Origin: an uncultured Lachnospiraceae bacterium
GTDB lineage: Bacteria; Bacillota; Clostridia; Lachnospirales; Lachnospiraceae
Length of the DNA stretch: 23,555 bases
Assembly: GCA_910576895.1 (NCBI GenBank)
Contig: CAJTJZ010000049.1
Location: 1 to 23,555, forward strand
Direction: 5' to 3'
This document shows, one piece after another, positions 1 through 7,129 of this stretch. The position numbers were made by a program, and so were the translations under genes. The notes under the pieces are model-generated. The model was not told where the DNA came from, did no database searches, and worked only from the letters and a program-made list of their open reading frames with translations. Numbering within the stretch: the first letter of the stretch is position 1; the number at the start of each line of letters is the position of its first letter.

Positions 1-554
1 ATCAAAAAGGCATTTCCTACAATATTAATACCATTCATTAAAAGCGAGGTTTGCATAGAAATTTTAGCATTTCCTTGTATTCGGAATAAAGCAGCACCAC
101 AATTATAAAGAGCAAGAAATGGAATGGAGGCATTTACAATCATTAAATAGCGGTTTGCATAATCCATAACATCTGGTTTGATTTTTCCAAATACAACATG
201 GAGAATAAAGCTTTTTCCTAAATAAGTAAATAGCATAATGATAAGGGAAATCAGTGTTACAAAAACAATAAGCTGTTCTCCAGAAAGACAAGCTTTTTTT
301 GTATCTTTATGTCCAATAAATTGTCCAGCGACAACAGCACCTCCTGTTGCAAGAGCAGCAAATGCAGTAATTAAAAGAATGCTAATATTATCCACAAGAG
401 AAACAGCAGAAACAGCAGCTTCTCCAACGGTGGCAACCATAAGGGAATCTGCAAGGCCAACAGCTACAGCAAGAAGTTGTTCAATAAATAAAGGGAAAAT
501 TAGTTTATATAATGCTTGATTAGAAAATAAATAATGTTTTGGTGATTCTTTCAT
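1..554 (-). CDS. MATE family efflux transporter (N-terminal part, runs off the left edge)
   Basis: An open frame runs on the minus strand from an ATG at 554-552 to the window edge without a stop, giving about 184 residues. The start MKESPKHYLFSNQALYKLIF is followed by hydrophobic helices, and the segment FIEQLLAVAVGLADSLMVA with GGAVVAGQFIGHKD is typical of the NorM/DinF-type multidrug and toxic compound extrusion family. Members are about 450 residues with 12 membrane helices and export drugs or metabolites using Na+ or H+ gradients. The start is supported by AGGAGC 7 bases upstream (561-566 on the plus strand) and by a strong promoter further upstream. The family is clear; the substrate cannot be predicted. 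Confidence 0.9.
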   Translation of the reverse strand, partial: MKESPKHYLFSNQALYKLIFPLFIEQLLAVAVGLADSLMVATVGEAAVSAVSLVDNISILLITAFAALATGGAVVAGQFIGHKDTKKACLSGEQLIVFVTLISLIIMLFTYLGKSFILHVVFGKIKPDVMDYANRYLMIVNASIPFLALYNCGAALFRIQGNAKISMQTSLLMNGINIVGNAFL

Positions 555-580
555 AAAATAGCTCCTTTCTTCGTTTGTTT

Positions 581-609
581 ATCATACGCTTTTGAAAGTA
601 GTGTGTCAA
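581..609 (-). promoter_or_regulatory. Promoter of the MATE transporter gene
   Basis: On the minus strand there is a perfect -35 TTGACA (604-609) and a -10 TATGAT (581-586) separated by 17 bases. The -10 lies 26 bases upstream of the MATE start codon. This is a near-consensus housekeeping sigma-A promoter. Confidence 0.8.
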
Positions 610-716
610 GAAATTTGTAATATAAGATATAAATTGGTTTTATTTTACAATTGGATATTTTTGAAAAATAATAGAATTAATTTTATGTAATTGAGAAAAA
701 ATATAAAATAACGGGC

Positions 717-745
717 TTGGAAATTTAAAAAAAAACAGGTATGCT
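717..745 (+). promoter_or_regulatory. Candidate promoter of the DUF3793 gene
   Basis: TTGGAA (717-722) and TATGCT (740-745) are spaced by 17 bases and lie about 46 bases upstream of the start at 792. The match is moderate. The intergenic region 555-791 is very AT-rich and also holds the divergent MATE promoter. Confidence 0.45.
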
Positions 746-791
746 ATTTATAAGTTTGTTTTGACTAATTCATAAAATTAGGAGAGGGAAA

Positions 792-1475
792 ATGGCAAAA
801 AAAATAAATAGAACAAATGTTAAGGTAACTTCTTCGGATATTATAAAACTTTATTCTAAAGATTTTGAAAAAAAATTAGAAGTGGATATTGTAACACAAT
901 GTGCTCCTGTCATTTTAGGTGAAAAAATTTCTAATATTTTAATTACAGAAGAAAAAAATCGTAGAGAAGCAGAAATGATGTTTCATTATGCTGGATTTTC
1001 AACCTATCTTTTTTATCATGGAAATGAAAAAGTAATGATGTTAATTTATAATAAAACGATTTTTTGGGATTATATAAGAAAAAAAGAATGTAGCGAATTT
1101 TTAGAAAAATATGGATATAATTTAGCAAGAGAAAATATAGCTTATGAAGTTTTTAGTAAAATAGCACCAAAATTTTCCGCCTATATGAAAACAAAACAGA
1201 ATTTTCCGCATGAACTTGGAATTTTACTTGGTTATCCCTTAAAAGATGTACAGGGTTTTATAGAAAATAAAGGGAAAAATTTCTTATATAGTGGATATTG
1301 GAAAGTATATTCTGATTTACAAAATGCATTGCTTACATTTGAACGTTATAATAGAGCAAAAAGTGTATTGATAAAAATGGTGCTAGATAATATAAGCATT
1401 TGGAAAATTTTAGGAATCTTTCAAATTCCAAAACAGGAAATAAAGGAAAAAGAATATAAGGAAAGTGCAGGATAA
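792..1475 (+). CDS. DUF3793 family protein
   Basis: A 227-residue soluble protein recognised as DUF3793. The conserved family block is near residues 140-170, including FPHELGILLGYPLKDVQGF followed by IENKGKNFLYSGYWKVY. No signal peptide or membrane helix is seen, and no catalytic motif is known for the family. The ribosome binding site GGAGAGG lies just upstream of the ATG at 792. The next gene, on the opposite strand, is a DtxR/MntR-type metal regulator. From memory, DUF3793 genes of anaerobic Firmicutes often occur near metal or flavodoxin functions, so a role in metal or redox physiology is a guess from context. It is transcribed alone. Confidence 0.85.
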   Translation: MAKKINRTNVKVTSSDIIKLYSKDFEKKLEVDIVTQCAPVILGEKISNILITEEKNRREAEMMFHYAGFSTYLFYHGNEKVMMLIYNKTIFWDYIRKKECSEFLEKYGYNLARENIAYEVFSKIAPKFSAYMKTKQNFPHELGILLGYPLKDVQGFIENKGKNFLYSGYWKVYSDLQNALLTFERYNRAKSVLIKMVLDNISIWKILGIFQIPKQEIKEKEYKESAG

Positions 1476-1519
1476 AGATGGAAGAAGTTAGTTTATCCTT
1501 ATCCTAGCAAAAAAATAGT

Positions 1520-1900
1520 TTAATTGATTTCTGTTTTATCAGAAGCGACAAGTTTTTTAATGGCAGCAAAGCTTTCTGGACTGATGACATGTTCTATTTT
1601 ACAAGCATCATTTGCTGCAATCTTTGGATCAACACCTAAACTTGTAAGCCATGCAGAAAGTATGGTATGTCGTTCATATATTTTATCTGCAATTTGTTTT
1701 CCTTTTTTTGTCAATGTAATAAAACCTTCACTGCTAACAAGAATATAGCCATTTTCACGCAGGTTTTTCATTGCAATACTTACACTTGGTTTTGTGTAAT
1801 TTAGTTCATTTGCAATATCAACAGAACGGACATTAACAATACGATGGCAAAGAATTAAAATCGTTTCTAAATAATCTTCCGCAGAAGCATGAATATTCAT
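1520..1900 (-). CDS. DtxR/MntR family metal-dependent transcriptional regulator
   Basis: A winged-helix regulator of the iron/manganese repressor family. MNIHASAEDYLETIL at the start is followed by a helix-turn-helix (VRSVDIANELNYTKPSVSIA, then LRENGYILV with a wing LTKKGKQIADKI). The metal-binding/dimerisation segment with a conserved Cys-x-x-Glu-His (CKIEHVISPE) and HTILSAWLTSLGV follows. Members bind Fe2+ or Mn2+ and repress metal uptake or storage genes. The frame stays open to a GTG at 1954, which would add 18 residues, but that codon has no ribosome binding site. The ATG at 1900 has AAAGG about 11 bases upstream and gives the usual family N-terminus and length (about 126 residues). No SH3-like C-terminal domain is present, so it is the short MntR-like form. 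Confidence 0.88.
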   Translation of the reverse strand: MNIHASAEDYLETILILCHRIVNVRSVDIANELNYTKPSVSIAMKNLRENGYILVSSEGFITLTKKGKQIADKIYERHTILSAWLTSLGVDPKIAANDACKIEHVISPESFAAIKKLVASDKTEIN

Positions 1901-1959
1901 AAAATTCAGACCTTTCTTTGTATGATTTTGTAAATATAGAAGCTTCGCTTCCACTGGCT

Positions 1960-1983
1960 ATAATACTTTTCATGGACGAAAAG
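1960..1983 (-). promoter_or_regulatory. Candidate -10 and inverted repeat upstream of the DtxR-type regulator
   Basis: On the minus strand a TATTAT (1960-1965) lies about 60 bases upstream of the regulator start. Directly upstream of it is a perfect inverted repeat CTTTTC-6 nt-GAAAAG (1966-1983). An inverted repeat inside a promoter could be an autoregulatory operator, but it does not match a known MntR or DtxR box that I recognise, and the -35 is weak. Confidence 0.25.
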
Positions 1984-2024
1984 CATTACAAGAAATAGTA
2001 TAGCATAGAAAAAAGGGAAATTCA

Positions 2025-2168
2025 ATGAAACGAAAAAAATTTATTATAGAAGAAGCCGATTAAGGCTATCTTGGTATTACAGGTGTTTCTATTGATCTTA
2101 TAGATGAAAATTCTCTAGCGGGGACTGTAGGCAGTCTTTTTACTTTTTGCGACATATATGCTGTTTAA
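2025..2168 (+). pseudogene. Short decayed coding remnant, possibly a PDZ fragment of an HtrA-type protease
   Basis: An ATG at 2025 with a good AAAGGG upstream starts MKRKKFIIEEAD, then meets TAA at 2061-2063. The same frame continues GYLGITGVSIDLIDENSLAG and further to a second stop at 2166-2168. GYLGITGVSID resembles the start of PDZ domains in trypsin-like S1C (HtrA) proteases. The fragment is short and its end overlaps the 3' end of the opposite-strand glycosyltransferase gene, so the assignment is weak. It may instead be chance coding. Confidence 0.25.
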
Positions 2169-2908
2169 CGTTGAGAATAAAAGAACATCCCCGAATAATG
2201 ATTCTACCCAGATGATAACCGAATATCCGATTGATTCTCTGTTTATATTTGAGTCGTTTTTTCTGTTCTAGAGTATGCCAAGAGGCATCATACCAATGTA
2301 TGCTGTAAGTATTTTGGGTTATTTTCAGACGGTTGTTCGCATAACAAAGAGGGGCGAAATATTCAGCAGGAAAGATATCAATTCCATGCACAGATTGACG
2401 TTTTCCATTGAGCTGCAGACCATAGGATTTCAGAAATTCCGTCATGTAAAAAGGAGAAGGTACGATATTGGGCGTACCATTTTCATTATAAAAAGAAAAT
2501 GAATGGTATAAATCTCGTATTTGTTTTAGAATTTCATTTCCCGGCTCTGCACCAAACCCTAAACCCGGTGCTACGGATGTTCGGTTTTCAAAGCCTAGAA
2601 AAGCCTAGAAAAGCCTTACAGTTTAATAGGTTATCTAGGCTTTGCAGCAATTCCACATCTGTGTCCAGATAAATTCCACTTTTCTGGTAAATAATATCCA
2701 GTCGGGCATAATCAGGAACAAAACCCCATAGCTTGGCCTCATAAGCTTGTGCCATATACTTGCATACGGAAAAATCATAATTAGATTCGTTCCATTCGAT
2801 AATCTCATAATCTGGACAGAATTTTTTCCAGCTTTCAATACAAGCTTTGTTTTTTTCTGGCATGGGTTTATCGCCAACCCAAAAATAGTGTATTTTTTTC
2901 GGAATCAT
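2140..2908 (-). pseudogene. GT32-type glycosyltransferase (DXD sugar transferase), frameshifted by a 10-bp duplication
   Basis: The N-terminal 106 residues start MIPKKIHYFWVGDKPMPEKN and carry the family pattern WNESNYDF, DYARLDIIYQKSGIYLDTDVE with the DTD (DXD-type) metal/nucleotide-sugar site. The frame then stops after CKAFLGFSRL. The remainder is intact in another frame: if one 10-base unit of a tandem repeat at 2591-2616 is left out, translation continues as CKAFLGFENRTSVAPGLGFG, matching the usual family continuation, and joins the ORF ending at 2140 (MTEFLKSYGLQLNGKRQ...). The restored protein would be 252 residues, a normal family length. The start ATG at 2908 has GAGGT at a good distance and a strong promoter. 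Such enzymes transfer sugars to surface polysaccharide or glycolipid. As sequenced, the gene encodes only a truncated protein with part of the sugar-nucleotide fold. Confidence 0.88.
2591..2616. repeat. 10-bp tandem repeat (2.6 copies) inside the glycosyltransferase gene
   Basis: The unit aagcctagaa occurs at 2591-2600 and 2601-2610 and is followed by aagcct at 2611-2616. Each extra unit shifts the reading frame by one base. The present copy number puts the gene out of frame; one unit fewer restores it. Confidence 0.92.
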
Positions 2909-2965
2909 ATAAAAACCTCAAATATCTTATTATTTTTTTCAAAATTTGTTCGCATCCTGTTTTTT

Positions 2966-2994
2966 ATCATATCACATATTAGGAAAAAAATCAA
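2966..2994 (-). promoter_or_regulatory. Promoter of the glycosyltransferase gene
   Basis: On the minus strand TTGATT (2989-2994) and TATGAT (2966-2971) are spaced by 17 bases, and the -10 is preceded by TGA, an extended -10. It lies about 57 bases upstream of the start at 2908. The intact promoter shows that the broken gene is probably still transcribed. Confidence 0.65.
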
Positions 2995-3160
2995 TCCTGT
3001 TGCCAAAGGGTACTCTCCAGAATTTGTAGTTTTTATAAAATATTTTCAAAAAAATTTATTTTTGATGCAACATTTTCTAGTCCTCATTTGTATTTATATT
3101 AGAACAGCAAAGAAGCTGTAAAATATTATAAATCAAAAATTTGAAAGTGAGGAAAAAATT

Positions 3161-3367
3161 ATGAAAAAATTATTTGTATTAACTATGTATGCAGCAGCAG
3201 TTGCAACTTCTATGACAGCAGGAAATGTTTGTACCATATATAAGGCAGAAGATATCCCTGCTTTAACAGAAACACCAAATGATGAGGATGTTTCTAAAGA
3301 AATTAATAGAAATAAAATAATACGTAATTTGTTTATATTAATGATAAGGCTATTTAGATATGTTTGA
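3161..3367 (+). CDS. Small putative secreted peptide, unknown function
   Basis: A 68-residue ORF with a GAGG ribosome binding site about 9 bases before the ATG. Residues 1-22 (MKK then LFVLTMYAAAVATSMTAG) look like a signal peptide or membrane anchor. The middle is acidic (AEDIPALTETPNDEDVSKE) and the C-terminus is cationic and amphipathic (NRNKIIRNLFILMIRLFRYV). I do not recognise a family. The last codons and the stop lie inside an 18-bp inverted repeat, so the C-terminus may be a read-through into a terminator-like element. It could be a precursor of a secreted or antimicrobial peptide, or a truncated gene; neither is established. Confidence 0.45.
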   Translation: MKKLFVLTMYAAAVATSMTAGNVCTIYKAEDIPALTETPNDEDVSKEINRNKIIRNLFILMIRLFRYV

Positions 3368-3402
3368 TTTATAATATTTTTTTACATATCAAAATAGCCT
3401 TA
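3345..3402. terminator. 18-bp inverted repeat between the small peptide ORF and galK, possible bidirectional terminator
   Basis: The arm at 3345-3362 (TAAGGCTATTTAGATATG) and the arm at 3385-3402 are complementary at 17 of 18 positions, with a 22-nt AT-rich loop. The position between two converging genes (the + strand peptide ORF and galK on the minus strand) suggests a shared terminator. There is no T-run directly after either arm, which is unusual for an intrinsic terminator. Confidence 0.5.
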
Positions 3403-3422
3403 CTATGATAAAAAGTTTTGAA

Positions 3423-4586
3423 TTAAATTCTTTCTGGTCCATTTCCGATTTCTACAACATAGAAATCAGCTCCATAACCAATTTTATTTTTATAAGCAGT
3501 TCCAACTTGTTCTATAAAAGTGTCCACAGCATCTGTTTTTACAAGACTGACTGTACAGCCGCCAAAGCCTGCCCCTGTCATACGAGAACCAATCACACCA
3601 TCAATTTTCCATGCTTCTTCTACAAGTGTATCTAATTCTATGCCTGTTACTTCATAATCATCACGAAGAGAGATATGGGAAGCATTCATTAAATTTCCAA
3701 ATAATGTGATATCGTTTGCTTTTAAAGCTTTGACTGCTTTTATTGTCCGTTGGTTTTCTGTCACTGCATGGCGTGCTCTGCGAATACGTGTTTCATCTTT
3801 AATAAGATCTTTGTTTGCTTCAAATTCTTCTTCTGTTAAATCGCCTAGTGACTGAATAGAAAGCTTTGTCTGTAATTCAGCTAGTGCCGTTTCACATTCA
3901 CTACGCCGTTCATTATATTTAGAGTCACCAAGACCACGTTTTTTATTGCTGCAAGAAATCACAAGTTTTGCATTTTCTAAGGAAACAGGTGCATATTCAA
4001 ACGATAAGTTGGAGGTATCAAGAAAAATTGCATGACCTGCACGTCCCATAGCAATTGCAAATTGATCCATAATACCACAATTAACACCATTAAATTTATT
4101 TTCTGAAAATTGTCCAATTAAAGCAAGATCTTGATTAGAAACGTCAAATCCGAATAAGTCACGAAGCATTGCTCCTGTAACAACTTCAACAGAAGCAGAA
4201 GAAGAAAGCCCTGAACCATTTGGAATATTTCCAAATAATAACATATCCATGCCATTTGGAATTGTCATGCCACGCTTATGAAAAGCCCATAAAATGCCCT
4301 TGGGATAATTTGTCCATCCAGCAGTATCTTCTGGCTTTAAATCATCTAAAGAAGATTCTAAAATACCAAGATTTTCAAAATTCATAGAATAAAAGCGAAG
4401 TTTTCTATCATCACGTTTTCTAACAACGGCATAAGTGCCAATCGTTAAAGCACATGGAAAAACATGACCGCCATTATAGTCTGTATGTTCTCCAATTAAA
4501 TTAACACGTCCCGGTGCAAAATAACAGCGGATATCACCATAATCACCAAATAATTTTTTAAATTCTGCTAAAATTTTTTCTTTCAT
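3423..4586 (-). CDS. galK: Galactokinase
   Basis: A 387-residue GHMP-family kinase that phosphorylates alpha-D-galactose with ATP to galactose 1-phosphate, the entry step of the Leloir pathway, in the cytoplasm. The galactose-binding signature PGRVNLIGEHTDYNGG is at residues 25-40. The ATP-binding GHMP motif PNGSGLSSSAS is at 122-132, the catalytic Asp in CGIMDQFAIAMG at 174, and the C-terminal motif TGAGFGGCTVSLV near 340-355. Length is normal. The ribosome binding site is weak (AAAGGG at about 10 bases). No galT or galE is next to it, so it is a stand-alone gene here. A LacI/GalR-type operator lies at its promoter, suggesting sugar-responsive control. Confidence 0.97.
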   Translation of the reverse strand: MKEKILAEFKKLFGDYGDIRCYFAPGRVNLIGEHTDYNGGHVFPCALTIGTYAVVRKRDDRKLRFYSMNFENLGILESSLDDLKPEDTAGWTNYPKGILWAFHKRGMTIPNGMDMLLFGNIPNGSGLSSSASVEVVTGAMLRDLFGFDVSNQDLALIGQFSENKFNGVNCGIMDQFAIAMGRAGHAIFLDTSNLSFEYAPVSLENAKLVISCSNKKRGLGDSKYNERRSECETALAELQTKLSIQSLGDLTEEEFEANKDLIKDETRIRRARHAVTENQRTIKAVKALKANDITLFGNLMNASHISLRDDYEVTGIELDTLVEEAWKIDGVIGSRMTGAGFGGCTVSLVKTDAVDTFIEQVGTAYKNKIGYGADFYVVEIGNGPERI

Positions 4587-4690
4587 ATTTTCTTTTCCCT
4601 TTCTTTTTTGCTCTATAGTTAATTTTTTAAATTATATACTCACGAGCGAAAAATTTTTCTTTTTCTCGACTGGCAGTATAAACTTTTTTG

Positions 4691-4704
4691 TGCAACCGAT
4701 TGTT
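4691..4704. promoter_or_regulatory. LacI/GalR-family type operator at the galK promoter
   Basis: TGCAACCGATTGTT matches 12 of 14 positions of the LacI-family palindrome pattern TGnAAnCGnTTnCA with its central CG. It sits within an imperfect palindrome TTGTGCAACCGATTGTTCAA (4688-4707). It lies just downstream of the candidate galK -10 (4711-4716 on the minus strand), at the expected transcription start, where a bound repressor would block transcription. A catabolite (CcpA cre) site is an alternative reading, since CcpA is a LacI-family protein. Confidence 0.5.
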
Positions 4705-4710
4705 CAAATT

Positions 4711-4740
4711 AGTATATCGTATCATCTGCTAAAAAATCAA
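4711..4740 (-). promoter_or_regulatory. Candidate galK promoter
   Basis: On the minus strand TTGATT (4735-4740) and TATACT (4711-4716) are spaced by 18 bases. The -10 is about 125 bases upstream of the galK start, leaving a long leader. A second TATAAT-like sequence at 4632-4637 (minus) has no good -35. The whole 4587-4930 gap is AT-rich and holds no further ORF that I can support. Confidence 0.45.
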
Positions 4741-4869
4741 GGTACAAAAGGAATGAGAAAGTAGTAAAATTATTGTGCAAAGTAAACAAAAAGGAAAAAA
4801 TATAGGCAATATTAATAAAATAATAGCTAGATAAGAGAGATTATAATTAGGCACTTTTTTATATATTAC

Positions 4870-4899
4870 TTGCTTTCTTAAGATATTTTATGATAGAAT
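4870..4899 (+). promoter_or_regulatory. Promoter of the chemotaxis receptor gene
   Basis: TTGCTT (4870-4875) and TAGAAT (4894-4899) are spaced by 18 bases, and the -10 is preceded by TGA (extended -10). The start codon follows 31 bases later. There is no obvious flagellar sigma-D promoter (TAAA-GCCGATAA type), although many chemotaxis receptors use one. Confidence 0.5.
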
Positions 4900-4930
4900 A
4901 ATGAAAGATCTTATAAAGGAGTAATAAAAA

Positions 4931-7006
4931 ATGAGAAACAAAAGTATTTTTAAGCAGATGCTAACACCTATGATTACTATTGTTATTTTACTTGCGATTG
5001 TATTGATTTTGATGATTTCTGTATCTTTTACTTCTTTTTATCAAAAGGAGATTCAAAATAGAAATAAAGAGCGAGCTGGATTATTATCAGAGAGTATTCA
5101 GATTTTTGTAGATGGTGCTTATAATCTAGTAGAGGAATTATCTGTAAATCCAAGTATTTTGTCTATGCAGACACAGATACAAACAAAAATTCTTGAAAAT
5201 TGCATGGAAAGAAATCCTTATTTTGAATTGTTATATATACAGAATGCAGATGGTATGCAAACAGGACGTTCTACAGGCGAATTAGCAGATCGTTCACAGC
5301 GTTGGTGGTTTATACAAACAAAAGAAACGAAAAAATCATTTATATCAAACTCGTATTATTCTGTGAATACTGGAATGCCTTGTGCATCTATTTTTTTTCC
5401 AATTTATGAAGAAAATCATGATTTTCTTGGTGTCTTTGCAGCAGACTTAAAATTAGATTATTTGCAGAGTATGATAAATGAGTATTCAAATACACAATAT
5501 AAGGAAATTTCTTTTGTAATTGATGGAGAAGGGATTGTAATTGCACATCCTGATAATGTGCAGATTGAAGAACAATATAATTATAAGACATTGACAAAGA
5601 CAATAGCGAAAAAGGATGCAAATAATAAAGTAGTAAAAGATGCAGATGGCAATATTATAACAGAAACTCAAAATTTTGAACTTTCAAAGGAATTTCAAAC
5701 AATAATTCAGTCAGTAATGTCTGGAAATAGTGGTGTAAAAGAAATTTCCAATCAAGGAAAGGATTATTATATAAGTTATGTTCCAATTAAATTAAAAGGG
5801 GCATCGGATTCTTGGTCTGTTCTTACGATGCAAGAGAAATCTTCTGTTACAAAAGTAGTAAATAAAGTTGTTATTTTATTGATTGTTATGGTAATCATTT
5901 TTATTATGATAGCAGTGCTTGTGATTACAATATTAGCAAAAAAATTAACAAAGCCTATTATATTATTAAATCAGTTGGCAGGAAATGCAGCAGAGGGAGA
6001 TTTTTCTATTAGAGTAGATGAAAGCAGTCAGAATGAACTAGGGATGCTCTCAAAAAGCTTTAATGCTATGATTGCAAAAATATCAGGTATTTTAAACAAA
6101 TTGACTTCCTTTTCAACAGAGGTTGTGCAAAGTTCTGGTCATTTAGATGATATTGAAAAAAATATTGGAATTATTAATGAATCCGTATATAAAATTTCAG
6201 AGGGAACGAAGGAGCAAAAGCAGGATGCAGAACAAGTTTTTTTGCGTACAAGTGAAATGATGGAAAAATTTGAACAATTAATGGGACAAAGCAATCAATT
6301 AATGAAAGATGCCGAATATGCAATGGAAACAGGAAAACAGGGGATTCAAAATATAGAGGAGTTTGGTAAATGCAATAAAATTACAATAGAGAAAATGGAA
6401 AGTACCTATCAAACGATTATGGATTTAGAGGAACAATCAAAAAAGATTTCAGAAATTGTAGATACGATTGATTCGATTTCTTCCAAAACAAAGTTATTAT
6501 CTTTAAATGCAGGCATTGAAGCAGCAAGATCAGGAGAACAGGGACGAGGTTTTCATGTAGTGGCAGAGTCTATTGGTAATCTTGCCTCAGATTCAGGAAA
6601 AGCAACACAAAATATTGAACAGATTATTGGGGTATTTTGCATGGAAATGAAAGATATGATTCAAGATATGATACAAATGAGAGATGATATTATAAATCAA
6701 TCAGAGGCAGTAAGCAGTGTTGGTCATATTTTTACAGAATTTGAAAAAATGAATGGAAGTATTGCAAGTTCTGTAAAGGAAATGGAACGAATTATGCAAG
6801 AAATGCATGAAATTAATTATTCTATTGTTGATGCGGTCGGAAGAATTAATGATATTTCAAAAAATACAGCAAAGCTTACAGAAAAATCTTCGATTTCTTT
6901 ACAAGAACAATATGATGGTATTCGTGTGGTAGCAGAGCGTGTAAAGAATTTATCGGAGGTATCTTCTCATATGCAACAAGAGATGTCAATGTTTAAAGAG
7001 TGGTAA
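4931..7006 (+). CDS. Methyl-accepting chemotaxis protein with periplasmic-type dCache sensor
   Basis: A 691-residue transmembrane receptor signalling through CheA/CheW. Membrane helix 1 is at residues 11-34. An extracellular sensor of about 275 residues follows with dCache_1 features (RSQRWWFIQT near 121-130, GMPCASIFFPIYEENHDFLGVFAADL near 148-173). Helix 2 is at 311-335, HAMP (AKKLTKPI...) at about 336-388, and a long cytoplasmic coiled coil carries the signalling hairpin around 505-555 (SKTKLLSLNAGIEAARSGEQGRGFHVVAESIGNLA). The tip differs from the usual QTNLLALNAAIEAARAGE pattern: Lys replaces the Asn of QTN and Ser replaces an Ala. The Arg/Trp and distal Asp of the sensor are compatible with amino acid ligands, which is an inference. 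AAAGGAG lies 9 bases before the ATG. It is a single-gene unit. Confidence 0.93.
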   Translation: MRNKSIFKQMLTPMITIVILLAIVLILMISVSFTSFYQKEIQNRNKERAGLLSESIQIFVDGAYNLVEELSVNPSILSMQTQIQTKILENCMERNPYFELLYIQNADGMQTGRSTGELADRSQRWWFIQTKETKKSFISNSYYSVNTGMPCASIFFPIYEENHDFLGVFAADLKLDYLQSMINEYSNTQYKEISFVIDGEGIVIAHPDNVQIEEQYNYKTLTKTIAKKDANNKVVKDADGNIITETQNFELSKEFQTIIQSVMSGNSGVKEISNQGKDYYISYVPIKLKGASDSWSVLTMQEKSSVTKVVNKVVILLIVMVIIFIMIAVLVITILAKKLTKPIILLNQLAGNAAEGDFSIRVDESSQNELGMLSKSFNAMIAKISGILNKLTSFSTEVVQSSGHLDDIEKNIGIINESVYKISEGTKEQKQDAEQVFLRTSEMMEKFEQLMGQSNQLMKDAEYAMETGKQGIQNIEEFGKCNKITIEKMESTYQTIMDLEEQSKKISEIVDTIDSISSKTKLLSLNAGIEAARSGEQGRGFHVVAESIGNLASDSGKATQNIEQIIGVFCMEMKDMIQDMIQMRDDIINQSEAVSSVGHIFTEFEKMNGSIASSVKEMERIMQEMHEINYSIVDAVGRINDISKNTAKLTEKSSISLQEQYDGIRVVAERVKNLSEVSSHMQQEMSMFKEW

Positions 7007-7030
7007 ATTTCTGTCAATGAAAAAAAATAG

Positions 7031-7058
7031 TTGACGTATGGCAAAAATATGGTATAAT
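7031..7058 (+). promoter_or_regulatory. rpsU promoter
   Basis: TTGACG (7031-7036) and TATAAT (7053-7058) are separated by 16 bases, with TGG directly before the -10 (extended -10). This is the strongest promoter in the window, as expected for a ribosomal protein gene. Its -10 is about 70 bases upstream of the coding start. Confidence 0.85.
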
Positions 7059-7084
7059 ACATTTCGTGCTATAGAATACCCAAT

Positions 7085-7111
7085 CAGTTGTATGAGCACA
7101 ATTCACAACTG
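7085..7111 (+). promoter_or_regulatory. Leader hairpin directly before the rpsU ribosome binding site
   Basis: CAGTTGT (7085-7091) and ACAACTG (7105-7111) form a perfect 7-bp stem with a 13-nt loop; its last base is the first G of the GGAGGGAGG ribosome binding region. A competing stem GTGCT (7066-7070) with AGCAC (7095-7099) would exclude the first. Two alternative stems next to the ribosome binding site could allow translational control, but this is a structural inference only. Confidence 0.4.
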
Positions 7112-7129
7112 GAGGGAGGTTAGATGAGT

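Noticed and set aside
238..519. Plus-strand ORF of 93 codons at the left edge
   Set aside because: It is the antisense shadow of the MATE transporter, whose frame on the minus strand is clearly coding and has a promoter and ribosome binding site.
1469..1508. Inverted repeat between the DUF3793 and DtxR-type genes (GGATAAA with TTTATCC), possible terminator
   Set aside because: The repeat is real, but neither strand has a T-run following the stem and two competing partner arms exist, so I do not call it a terminator.
2747..3121. Plus-strand ORF of 124 codons overlapping the glycosyltransferase promoter and N-terminus
   Set aside because: It lies opposite a recognised coding frame, has no ribosome binding site, and its composition is that of an AT-rich shadow.
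4632..4658. Second galK promoter and the palindrome GAAAAATTTTTC
   Set aside because: The TATAAT-like sequence has no usable -35, and an A/T palindrome of this size is expected by chance in such an AT-rich gap.
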